Positions 1 to 5,458 of a DNA stretch of 6,368 nt are shown one piece after another. How positions within the stretch are numbered: position 1 is the first letter of the stretch; every line of letters starts with the position of its first letter. The notes beneath the pieces were generated by a model. It ran no database searches and had not been told where the DNA came from. It saw nothing but the letters and a program-made list of their open reading frames with translations. The DNA comes from B1SED10-75 sp964636865 (GTDB taxonomy: Bacteria > Bacillota > Dethiobacteria > DTU022 > PWGO01): NCBI GenBank assembly GCA_964636865.1, contig CAZWVJ010000059.1, positions 1 through 6,368 on the forward strand, read 5' to 3'. The position numbers and the translations under genes are program-made.

Positions 1-1028
1 TGCTGGGTTTTTAGACATATCTGCACCAGCAGGAGCATAATGGGAACTTCAATAAGCATGCCGGTTACTGCGGCCAGAGTAGCTCCGGAATCAACCCCAA
101 AAAGGGCGATAGCCATGGCGATGGCCACCTCGAAATGGTTGCTTGATGCTATTTGGGAGGTGGGGGCAGCGTCTTCATAGGCAAGCCCTATTTTTCTGGA
201 AATCCAGTAAGCTATGCCGAAGATCAAGAATATCTGGACAGTTAAGGCAATTAAAACAAATAGTACCAGCAAGGGGTTGCTTAAGACAATCCCTGACTGA
301 GGAGTTACGATGGCGACAATAGTAAAAAGCAGGGCTGCCGGAGAAACATAATGGAGCCTGGCGGTAAACTTTTCGAAAGCTTCTTTCCCTTTTTTCTCTA
401 TCATTATTTTGCGGGTAAGATAGCCTGCGACCAGAGGTAGGCCTACGTATGCCAACACTCCAAATGCTACTCTTGTCAAAGGCACCGGCACATCTGCTAC
501 GGGTAGCAGCAGAACTGCCAGAGGGCCGTAGAGGACAAGCATGCTCAAAGAATTAATAGCTACCATCACTACTACGTGTCCCATATTGCCTCGGGAAAGG
601 TAACCCCAAACCAGGACCATAGCAGTACAGGGGGCTATACCCAAAAGGATCATTCCGGCCATGAGTTCACTTCCCATATCGTACCCTACAAAGTCTACAA
701 ATATGATCCTGAAAAAAAGCCAGGCTATAAAAGCCATGGTGAAAGGCTTTACAGCCCAGTTAAGCACAAGTGTGGTGGTTACGGGTTTAGCTGACTTTCC
801 GGCCTTAATAATTTCTTGAAAATCGGTCTGGACCATTATGGGGTAAATCATTAAAAACAAGGCTATGGCTACTATGACTGGATATCCCTGGATTTCGAAT
901 GCTTCAAATACATCTGCAAGCTGAGGAAAAACTTCCCCCAGGTATAACCCCAAAAGTATGCAGATTCCTACCCATACCGTGAGGTATCTTTCAAAAAAAC
1001 CCAGTTTTTGTTCTTTTTCCTCAGACAT
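1..1028 (-). CDS. acr3: Arsenite efflux permease ACR3 (partial, C-terminus beyond left edge)
   Basis: This is an integral-membrane carrier of the ACR3 family (BART superfamily), which expels arsenite from the cytoplasm using the proton motive force. The window holds 342 codons from the ATG at 1028; the gene continues past position 1, and the family is usually about 350-370 residues. Visible family marks are NWAVKPFTM (residues 90-98), GIAPCTAMVLVW (130-141) with the conserved TM4 cysteine at C134, SSNHFEVAIA (295-304), and GMLIEVP (323-329) with the conserved TM9 glutamate at E327. The Cys and Glu correspond to residues shown to be essential in characterised Acr3 proteins. Hydrophobic segments recur throughout, consistent with the family's ten helices, of which about nine are here. 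The start is well supported by AAGGAGG 8 bases upstream. It lies 140 bp downstream of arsR on the same strand and is probably co-transcribed. Identity is very secure. Confidence 0.96.
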   Translation of the reverse strand, partial: MSEEKEQKLGFFERYLTVWVGICILLGLYLGEVFPQLADVFEAFEIQGYPVIVAIALFLMIYPIMVQTDFQEIIKAGKSAKPVTTTLVLNWAVKPFTMAFIAWLFFRIIFVDFVGYDMGSELMAGMILLGIAPCTAMVLVWGYLSRGNMGHVVVMVAINSLSMLVLYGPLAVLLLPVADVPVPLTRVAFGVLAYVGLPLVAGYLTRKIMIEKKGKEAFEKFTARLHYVSPAALLFTIVAIVTPQSGIVLSNPLLVLFVLIALTVQIFLIFGIAYWISRKIGLAYEDAAPTSQIASSNHFEVAIAMAIALFGVDSGATLAAVTGMLIEVPIMLLLVQICLKTQ

Positions 1029-1168
1029 TTTAGCGTCCTCCTTAGCAGAAGTTTATATAAAAAGTTTACATGAAAATAAAATTATTTATACTGTTTGGTC
1101 ATGTGAGTCTTTACGAAAATATTTTTGCAGAAATACATTTAATCGTAATTTTTATGTTTTAAATCTAT
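1029..1168 (-). other. arsR-acr3 intergenic spacer
   Basis: This is an AT-rich, 140-bp gap inside the presumed arsR-acr3 operon. It is long for a simple operon junction. Read on the minus strand it contains only an 18-codon ATG ORF (about 1142 down to 1086) without a ribosome binding site, and no convincing hairpin terminator. I see no CATATG operator unit here. The only clear element is the acr3 ribosome binding site (AAGGAGG) at its left end. A secondary promoter or an mRNA-processing site is possible but not shown. Confidence 0.5.
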
Positions 1169-1540
1169 TTAAAAGCAAACATTGCCTGTTTTTAAATCAT
1201 CACAGGTGTAGCCTTGCTCTTTATATAAAGTTAATCTTTCATATTCTTTTTGGTATTGAGCTATTTTACCGGATTCGATGCTTAATATTTGTTTGATAAA
1301 GGGATATTCATCTATTAGCTCCATGTTTAGTTGATAATATACGTATTTTGCTGATTTATAATAATGCAGAATGCCTGTATTAGTTAGCTTATTTAGATGT
1401 TTTGATGCATTTGACTGGCTGATGTTGAGAAAAAATTCCACTTCACATACACAGAGATCACTATACTGCAGTAAATTCAGAATACGCAAACGTGTTTCGT
1501 CAGCCAAGGCTTTAAGGATTTGTATCAATTTAGATTCCAT
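1169..1540 (-). CDS. arsR: ArsR-family As(III)-responsive transcriptional repressor
   Basis: A 123-residue winged-helix repressor of the ArsR/SmtB family, which binds operator DNA as a dimer and releases it on binding trivalent arsenic. The N-terminal helices include ALADETRLRILNLL (residues 11-24). The metal-binding box DLCVCEVE (28-35) carries C30 and C32, matching the ELCVCDL site of E. coli ArsR, although the third cysteine of that motif is Glu35 here. The recognition helix is SQSNASKHLNKL (41-52), followed by a wing around GILHYYKSAKYVYYQL (56-71). The C-terminal tail adds C113 and C122, possible extra arsenic ligands. The start is preceded by GAGGTGAG and fits the family's usual N-terminus. 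It is the first gene of the operon with acr3, downstream of a promoter and a CATATG array that should make it autoregulated. The family is certain; As(III) as effector is inferred from the CVC box and the acr3 neighbour. Confidence 0.95.
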   Translation of the reverse strand: MESKLIQILKALADETRLRILNLLQYSDLCVCEVEFFLNISQSNASKHLNKLTNTGILHYYKSAKYVYYQLNMELIDEYPFIKQILSIESGKIAQYQKEYERLTLYKEQGYTCDDLKTGNVCF

Positions 1541-1552
1541 CTTTTCTCACCT

Positions 1553-1584
1553 CATATGCGCATATGCTTATATGTTCATATGTT
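1553..1584 (-). promoter_or_regulatory. ArsR operator: four tandem 8-bp CATATG units
   Basis: Four units repeat at exactly 8-bp spacing: CATATGCG (1553), CATATGCT (1561), TATATGTT (1569) and CATATGTT (1577). The first two form a perfect 14-bp palindrome, CATATGCGCATATG (1553-1566), and the last two form a near-perfect one (TATATGTTCATATG, 1569-1582). ATATG/CATAT inverted half-sites are typical of ArsR/SmtB operators. The array lies between the predicted -10 box and the arsR ribosome binding site, so a bound repressor would block initiation or early elongation. That ArsR binds here is inferred from position and motif. Confidence 0.72.
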
Positions 1585-1592
1585 TTTATAAT

Positions 1593-1622
1593 AATATATT
1601 AAAAATTTATTATGGTTGTCAA
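1593..1622 (-). promoter_or_regulatory. Predicted sigma-A promoter of the arsR-acr3 operon
   Basis: On the minus strand a perfect -35 TTGACA (1622-1617) is followed after 18 bases by TATATT (1598-1593), which matches the -10 consensus at five of six positions. A 17-base spacing to ATATAT is an alternative. The transcription start would fall near 1586, just before the CATATG array, which is the expected layout for a repressor-controlled ars promoter. Confidence 0.7.
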
Positions 1623-1640
1623 CTACATACAAAAATATTT

Positions 1641-1668
1641 TTTACTTATTACGCATCAAAGTTATAGA
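1641..1668 (+). promoter_or_regulatory. Weak candidate promoter toward the cyclase gene
   Basis: TTTACT (1641-1646) and TATAGA (1663-1668) are separated by 16 bases, each matching consensus at about four positions. Transcripts would start near 1675, just ahead of the AGGAGGG at 1682. A second weak option is TTGAAG (1756-1761) with TACAAA (1779-1784), 17 bases apart. Neither is strong, and the gene could use either or another promoter. Confidence 0.25.
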
Positions 1669-1681
1669 CTAATACAGAGAT

Positions 1682-1737
1682 AGGAGGGCATTTTGATTAA
1701 CCGGATGTGTTTTTATTCCTGCAGTGGATTAAAATGA
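1682..1737 (+). other. Possible leader mini-ORF with its own ribosome binding site
   Basis: AGGAGGG (1682-1688) lies five bases ahead of a TTG at 1693, which opens a 14-residue frame (MINRMCFYSCSGLK) closed by TGA at 1735-1737. A second 14-codon frame, MRNVCQIIEGKPPV, starts at the ATG at 1734, overlaps that stop in an ATGA arrangement and ends at 1776-1778, but has no binding site of its own. Both lie upstream of the cyclase gene. They could be leader peptides or remnants of a decayed gene; the second faintly recalls the N-terminus of a CBS-domain protein. Frames this short arise easily by chance. Confidence 0.25.
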
Positions 1738-1766
1738 GGAATGTTTGCCAAATCATTGAAGGAAAA

Positions 1767-1812
1767 CCTCCCGTATGATACAAAAGTATTATAGCAAAGG
1801 GAGGATAGGAGG
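1767..1812 (+). promoter_or_regulatory. Possible Shine-Dalgarno-sequestering stem before the cyclase gene
   Basis: CCTCCC (1767-1772) can pair with GGGAGG (1799-1804), enclosing a small ATAC-AAAA-GTAT hairpin. The same CCTCC could instead pair with GGAGG (1808-1812), part of the true ribosome binding site AGGAGG (1807-1812) six bases before the ATG. The duplicated purine-rich tract therefore offers two alternative pairings, one leaving the binding site free and one hiding it. This is a structural reading only; no known riboswitch class is recognised. Confidence 0.3.
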
Positions 1813-1818
1813 AGAAGA

Positions 1819-2508
1819 ATGGGTAAATTTTTGCAAACCTGGAAGCAAATGAGGTGGATTGATATTACGCGCACTATCGGATGGGATAATATTGATTTTC
1901 CACAGGATGCCCCGGTAGAAATGGAGCGGGTTATGGATCAAAGCCGGGGAGATATCGGTAATTTAACCCGCCTTTCTATGAGCGCGCATGCCGGAACCCA
2001 CCTGGATGCTCCGGCTCATTTTCTCTCCGAAGGGGTTTTTTTAGAGGAAATACCCCCGGAGCGCTTTATTCTAGAAGCCAGGGTGGTGGAGATAACAGGG
2101 GAAAAAATAACTGAAGAGGAGCTGCGCAATCATTATTTGGAAGCCGGGGAAGCCGTGCTTTTCAAGACGGCTAATAATAATTTGGCGCGGGATGAGTTCC
2201 AGCTGAATTATGTGACATTGGAACCTTCGGCAGCAAAGTATCTGGCGCAGAAAGGGGTTTCCATGGTAGGGCTCGACTATTTTTCGGTGGATGCTTATCG
2301 TCCCCTAAATGAGCGTGATACTGTTAGTGACCTTGTGCCGGTGCATAAAATTTTGCTGCAGGCGGGATGTTTGATTTTGGAGGATGTAAACCTTGACGGG
2401 GTGGAAGCGGGACATTATCTTTTGATTTGCCTGCCCATAAAATTTTATCGGAGTGACGGAGCACCCTGCCGCAGCCTTTTAGGTGTTTGGGCGGATGATA
2501 CGGCATAG
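1819..2508 (+). CDS. Cyclase-family metal-dependent hydrolase (kynurenine formamidase-like)
   Basis: A 229-residue soluble protein of the cyclase / KynB-like family (Pfam PF04199 type), whose members are divalent-metal hydrolases including bacterial kynurenine formamidase, isatin hydrolase and polyketide-cyclase-like enzymes. The diagnostic metal-binding motif HAGTHLDAPAHF covers residues 57-68, with H57, H61, D63 and H67. Further family blocks are VGLDYFSVD (150-158), VHKILLQAG (175-183) with H176, ILEDVNLD (186-193) with E188, and LICLPIKFYRSDGAPCRSLL (202-221). Length is normal for the family. The ATG at 1819 follows AGGAGG by six bases; an internal Met11 aligns with where many relatives begin, but its upstream signal is weaker. 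It stands alone, divergent from arsR and convergent with the diguanylate cyclase, with no tryptophan-degradation gene nearby, so the substrate cannot be assigned. The fold and metal site are secure; kynurenine formamidase activity is not. Confidence 0.9.
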   Translation: MGKFLQTWKQMRWIDITRTIGWDNIDFPQDAPVEMERVMDQSRGDIGNLTRLSMSAHAGTHLDAPAHFLSEGVFLEEIPPERFILEARVVEITGEKITEEELRNHYLEAGEAVLFKTANNNLARDEFQLNYVTLEPSAAKYLAQKGVSMVGLDYFSVDAYRPLNERDTVSDLVPVHKILLQAGCLILEDVNLDGVEAGHYLLICLPIKFYRSDGAPCRSLLGVWADDTA

Positions 2509-2569
2509 GACGGACAAAGGTGAAAAATGCTTAGTTGGAAGGAAATATTGGTAATAGAGAATTAACATT

Positions 2570-3790
2570 TTAAAGTTCTGCGAGCTTGATTTGATTTCTG
2601 CCGGCAGCTTTGGCTAGATAAAGGGCTTCGTCGGCTTTTTTAATAAGCTGTTCGTAACTTTTAATTTCGGGATTCCATTCGGCTATGCCAATACTGCAGG
2701 TAACGTGGAATTTTTCTCCCGCTTCATTTTCGAAGGGAATCTTTTCCAGTCTTTTCCGGAGGCGTTCAGCCATTTGAAGCGCACCCTGCGAATTTGTTTC
2801 CGGAAGTATCATACTAAATTCTTCACCTCCATAACGCCCTGCAATATCTGTTGCCCGACTGCATGCCTCGATAGATTCTCCCAGCTTCTTCAAAACTGCG
2901 TCTCCCACGGAGTGACCATGGGTATCGTTAATGTGCTTGAAATGATCAAGGTCCATCATGATGAGGCTTAAGGAGCAGTTATAACGTAGGGATCGGAGAA
3001 ATTCACTTTTAGCTCGATTTTCAAATTCTCGCCGGTTGAAGATTCCTGTCAATTGATCATAATCTGCCAATTTTTGAATTTCTTCTTGCTGTTGTTTGAG
3101 CTGGCGCTGTTGGAAGAAGCTTTGACGGTTAAGGTAAAAAATAATGTGGCCGAGAAGGATACTTATAATTATGGAGGAAAGGACCAGGTTAAATGTTAAT
3201 CCTAAATATTCGTATTCTAAGTTTTGAGGGTTAAAAAGGAGAAAGCCGGCGGCGTAAGTAATTGGGACAATAATGGTGGCAATGGTTCGCCAGAGGATTT
3301 TGCTGTTAAAGAAAACAGTCAATACCGGCAGGATAAAAATAATATAAAACCAGGGGGTCGTTAGGTCCTTTTCTTGTCCAAAAAGGTATGCCGTAAAAAA
3401 GATAGCACATAGTACCCCGACAAAAGCGAAATTATAAATATTATCTCGCACCCACTTTGAAAATTGCATTAAACCCAGTAAAACAGTAATGCTTAAGAGC
3501 ATAACCAGGCGCCATATAAAGTAAACGTCAATCATAGCTTCTTCGAAGTAAATATAGTCGGTGGGCCAGGTGATTAATATCAAACCTGCTAAACAAAGCA
3601 GTACAATTCGTATAATAGGTATTGTTTCATGCAGTTGGGAGATCTGAAAAAGTTGTTCCTGATGAGGGGTTTTGTCGCGGGTTAAAACAACCGTGTGTAG
3701 AAAGTGTTTAAATTTCTCACGGGCTGACTGTGAAGAGCTTGATTCGCTTAACCTCCCCTGTAGTTCTTCATCCTTTATATAATCCTCCAT
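2570..3790 (-). CDS. Membrane-bound diguanylate cyclase (GGDEF domain)
   Basis: A 406-residue enzyme predicted to make cyclic di-GMP from two GTP at the inner face of the membrane. Residues 1-55 are a polar cytosolic head with a serine-rich stretch (SESSSSQS, 15-22). About six hydrophobic helices follow (roughly 57-76, 89-108, 118-138, 146-164, 167-187, 197-220). A glutamine-rich coiled-coil linker (223-240) leads into the GGDEF domain, which opens with DYDQLTGIFNRR (243-254). The catalytic domain has MMDLDHFKHIND (278-289) with metal ligand D280, the active-site GGEEF (321-325), and SIGIA (366-370). RATD (312-315) lies five residues before GGEEF and is an intact RxxD inhibitory site, implying product feedback. 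The membrane module matches no sensor domain I can name. The ATG at 3790 has GGAGG eight bases upstream. It appears monocistronic. An active cyclase is likely; the input signal is unknown. Confidence 0.93.
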   Translation of the reverse strand: MEDYIKDEELQGRLSESSSSQSAREKFKHFLHTVVLTRDKTPHQEQLFQISQLHETIPIIRIVLLCLAGLILITWPTDYIYFEEAMIDVYFIWRLVMLLSITVLLGLMQFSKWVRDNIYNFAFVGVLCAIFFTAYLFGQEKDLTTPWFYIIFILPVLTVFFNSKILWRTIATIIVPITYAAGFLLFNPQNLEYEYLGLTFNLVLSSIIISILLGHIIFYLNRQSFFQQRQLKQQQEEIQKLADYDQLTGIFNRREFENRAKSEFLRSLRYNCSLSLIMMDLDHFKHINDTHGHSVGDAVLKKLGESIEACSRATDIAGRYGGEEFSMILPETNSQGALQMAERLRKRLEKIPFENEAGEKFHVTCSIGIAEWNPEIKSYEQLIKKADEALYLAKAAGRNQIKLAEL

Positions 3791-4029
3791 GCATTGTTCC
3801 TCCGTTCCTCGTATTCACAAAAGAGAAATTTGGTCTTTAGGAGCTATTGATATAAAAAAATAGGCTGTGTATTTGCTGCAGATATTATTATTGTTAATAT
3901 TGCGCTAGCTGGAAAAAGATAGCTTATTATTTATATATAATAACATAATATAAAAATAACTTACAAACCAAATTATAAAAAAATTTTGTCACATCATAAG
4001 GTGCCACAGGGATTTTGCCATGAAATCGC

Positions 4030-4127
4030 AGGTGTAAAAGGGGACGGTTCCTTTTGACACCTTCAAGCAAACTCCCCAAAAAAGACGCCGAAAAAGGTGT
4101 CAAAAGGAACCGTCCCCTTCGGTACCT
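4030..4127. repeat. Twin inverted palindromic repeat (REPIN-like)
   Basis: Two 26-bp arms (4038-4063 and 4094-4119) are perfect inverted complements around a 30-nt spacer (4064-4093). After a 2-nt interruption, about six further pairs including wobbles extend the stem to 4030 and 4127. Each arm also belongs to a 31-nt unit that is itself palindromic. In the left unit (4031-4061), GGTGTAAAAGG faces CCTTTTGACACC around an 8-nt loop, with one base missing. The right unit (4096-4126) begins GGTGTCAAAAGG but has a decayed partner end (CCTTCGGTACC). Two inverted palindromes flanking a spacer is the architecture of REP doublets (REPINs) mobilised by RAYT transposases. From memory, GGTGTCAAAAGGAACCGTCC-like repeats recur in clostridial genomes. 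Other copies cannot be seen here. Confidence 0.82.
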
Positions 4128-4174
4128 TCATTTTGCAGTAAGTCTTTATTTAAAATTAATTTAGTTAAAAAGGG

Positions 4175-4195
4175 TTCTTGGAGCTGTATCAAGAA
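4175..4195 (+). promoter_or_regulatory. Short hairpin upstream of hdrB
   Basis: TTCTTG (4175-4180) and CAAGAA (4190-4195) form a perfect 6-bp inverted repeat around a 9-nt loop, followed by a T-rich run. It sits about 65 bp before the hdrB start. It could be an operator for the hdrBC promoter, or a weak terminator stopping transcripts that enter through the repeat. The stem is short and AT-rich, so chance is a real alternative. Confidence 0.3.
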
Positions 4196-4259
4196 TTATT
4201 TTTTATATATGAATTAGTTTGACCGAAGAACAATATCCAGACATCTGGAGGTGTGGCAA

Positions 4260-5060
4260 TTGGAGTACCTATACTTTCCGGGATGTACTCTTAAAGATAA
4301 ATCAGGCTTAGAGATGGAAAAAACTGCTCTTAAATCGGCGGAGTATCTGGGGATTTCCATGAAAGAAATGGAAGAATGGCAGTGCTGCGGAGCGGTTTAT
4401 CCTCTGGCTGAAGACGATCTCATTACATTACTTTCACCTTCCAGGACTTTATACGCAGCCAAAGAAAAAGCTTTGGTTTCCCTATGTTCGGCTTGCCACC
4501 ATGTACTCAAGAGGACTAATGAAAGGCTTGCCACAGACAAAGATGCGCGGGATAAAATTAGCTATTATCTGGAAGAAGATTATCCCGGGAAAGCCAGGGT
4601 GTTGCACTTCTTGGAGGTTATACGTGATGAAGTGGGATGGGAAAAGTTAAAAGAAGAAGTAAAAATGCCTCTGAAAGGACGCAGTATAGGTGCTTATTAT
4701 GGTTGTATGTTGCTTCGTCCATCCCGAGAAATGGGTTTTGACAATCCTGAAAAACCGCGTATTATGGAAGATTTTTTGGAGGCTCTCGGTGCAGATGTAT
4801 GCCATTATCCTTTTCGTCACAAGTGCTGTGGTGCTTATCTGGCATTGACCGAAGAAGGTGTAATGGAAGAAACATCGCAGAATGTAATAAACATGGCCTT
4901 AATGTCAGGAGCAGAAGAACTTGTTACGGCGTGCCCTCTCTGTCGTTACAATTTGGAACAGTCTCCCGCCATAAATGAAGGCAAGATTAAAATTTCCTAT
5001 TTTACCGAGCCTCTGGCAGAAGCTTTAGATCTTCAGGTTCAGGAGGAAAATAAGCTATGA
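4260..5060 (+). CDS. hdrB: HdrB-like CCG-domain iron-sulfur protein (heterodisulfide reductase subunit B family)
   Basis: A 266-residue cytosolic protein with two CCG domains. Family members hold two noncubane [4Fe-4S] clusters that reductively cleave a disulfide. Both cysteine sets are complete. Counting from the TTG, set one is C9, C42-C43, C76 and C79 (PGC, CCG, CSAC). Set two is C149, C189-C190, C225 and C228 (GC, CCG, CPLC). The spacings fit the CX31-39CCX35-36CXXC pattern or come within one residue of it. I place the start at TTG 4260: GGAGG (4247-4251) is 8 bases upstream and the protein then begins MEYLYFPGC, like other HdrB proteins. A GTG at 4251 is in frame but overlaps that binding site. 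The stop overlaps the hdrC start (ATGA), implying translational coupling. No hdrA follows, so the natural disulfide substrate and electron donor are unknown; outside methanogens it is unlikely to be CoM-S-S-CoB. Confidence 0.92.
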   Translation: MEYLYFPGCTLKDKSGLEMEKTALKSAEYLGISMKEMEEWQCCGAVYPLAEDDLITLLSPSRTLYAAKEKALVSLCSACHHVLKRTNERLATDKDARDKISYYLEEDYPGKARVLHFLEVIRDEVGWEKLKEEVKMPLKGRSIGAYYGCMLLRPSREMGFDNPEKPRIMEDFLEALGADVCHYPFRHKCCGAYLALTEEGVMEETSQNVINMALMSGAEELVTACPLCRYNLEQSPAINEGKIKISYFTEPLAEALDLQVQEENKL

Positions 5061-5458
5061 ATAGCTCTGAAAATGTTACTTCAAGGATCCGTAGTGAAAT
5101 AATAGAGCGTTGTGGTCAGGACGTTAATGCCTGTATTCAATGTGGGAGATGTACTGCTTCGTGTCCGGTAGTCCCGGCTATGGATCTGCTTCCCAGGGAA
5201 ATAATGTTACACTTACAAAACGGAACGGAACAGAGGGTACTGGATAGCAAAACTCCCTGGATATGTGCCAGCTGTTTTACTTGTGCTGCCAGGTGTCCTC
5301 GGGAATTAGATATTTCCCGCGTTATGGAAGCGGTACGGGTTAAATTACTTCGTCCCCGGGGAGCAATCAGTTTGAGCCCGGGAAAATTGTCCCGGGAAAT
5401 GCTGCAAAAAATACCGCCTCAGGCTTTGGTAAGCGGCTTTCGAAAATTTTCAAAATGA
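5057..5458 (+). CDS. hdrC: HdrC-like double [4Fe-4S] ferredoxin-type protein
   Basis: A 133-residue electron-transfer subunit that should pass electrons to the HdrB clusters. Two classical cluster motifs are intact: CIQCGRCTASCP (C26, C29, C32, C36) and CASCFTCAARCP (C70, C73, C76, C80), each binding one [4Fe-4S]. The N-terminal helix (residues 8-20) and the spacing between motifs are typical of HdrC. The chain ends with IPPQALVSGFRKFSK, a C-terminus I recognise from short bacterial HdrC proteins, so it does not look truncated although some HdrC proteins are longer. AGGAGG (5041-5046) lies 10 bases before the ATG, inside the end of hdrB. The B-then-C order is the reverse of the more common hdrC-hdrB. 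No membrane helix is seen, so the pair is cytosolic unless recruited by a partner. Confidence 0.92.
   Translation: MNSSENVTSRIRSEIIERCGQDVNACIQCGRCTASCPVVPAMDLLPREIMLHLQNGTEQRVLDSKTPWICASCFTCAARCPRELDISRVMEAVRVKLLRPRGAISLSPGKLSREMLQKIPPQALVSGFRKFSK

Larger units (their letters stand above)
3791..4259. other. Large AT-rich intergenic region between divergent genes
   Basis: About 470 bp separate the start of the diguanylate cyclase gene from the start of hdrB. Positions 3840-4000 are extremely AT-rich and include a TTATTAT/ATAATAA inverted repeat (3924-3930 with 3937-3943). A small GATTT/AAATC hairpin lies at 4011-4027. The central part carries the twin palindromic repeat (4030-4127), and a short hairpin sits at 4175-4195. 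Both flanking genes must have promoters here, but I could not pick clear -35/-10 pairs on either strand. No credible coding frame is present. Confidence 0.6.

Noticed and set aside
576..1296. Plus-strand open frames at 576-794 and 958-1296
   Set aside because: They are antisense to acr3 and arsR, have no recognisable domain and no good ribosome binding site. The minus-strand reading gives clear family proteins.
1371..1667. Plus-strand open frame across arsR and its promoter
   Set aside because: It is antisense to arsR and spans the operator and promoter; its low-complexity sequence resembles no family.
2324..2506. 60-codon minus-strand frame inside the cyclase gene
   Set aside because: It lies wholly antisense to conserved blocks of the metallohydrolase and has no start signal or domain.
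2509..2569. Bidirectional terminator between the convergent cyclase and diguanylate cyclase genes
   Set aside because: No stem of useful length followed by a T-run is visible on either strand in this 61-bp gap.
2705..2971. 88-codon plus-strand frame inside the diguanylate cyclase gene
   Set aside because: It is the antisense shadow of the GGDEF catalytic domain, whose minus-strand motifs are unmistakable.
4030..4127. CRISPR repeat or rho-independent terminator
   Set aside because: There are only two units and they are inverted rather than direct, with no spacer series. The stem has a 30-nt loop and no T-run follows it, and it sits between divergent genes where no terminator is needed.
5375..5405. 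Repeated CCCGGGAAA near the end of hdrC
   Set aside because: The two short copies lie in coding sequence and are explained by codons for Pro-Gly-Lys and Ser-Arg-Glu; no larger repeat surrounds them.
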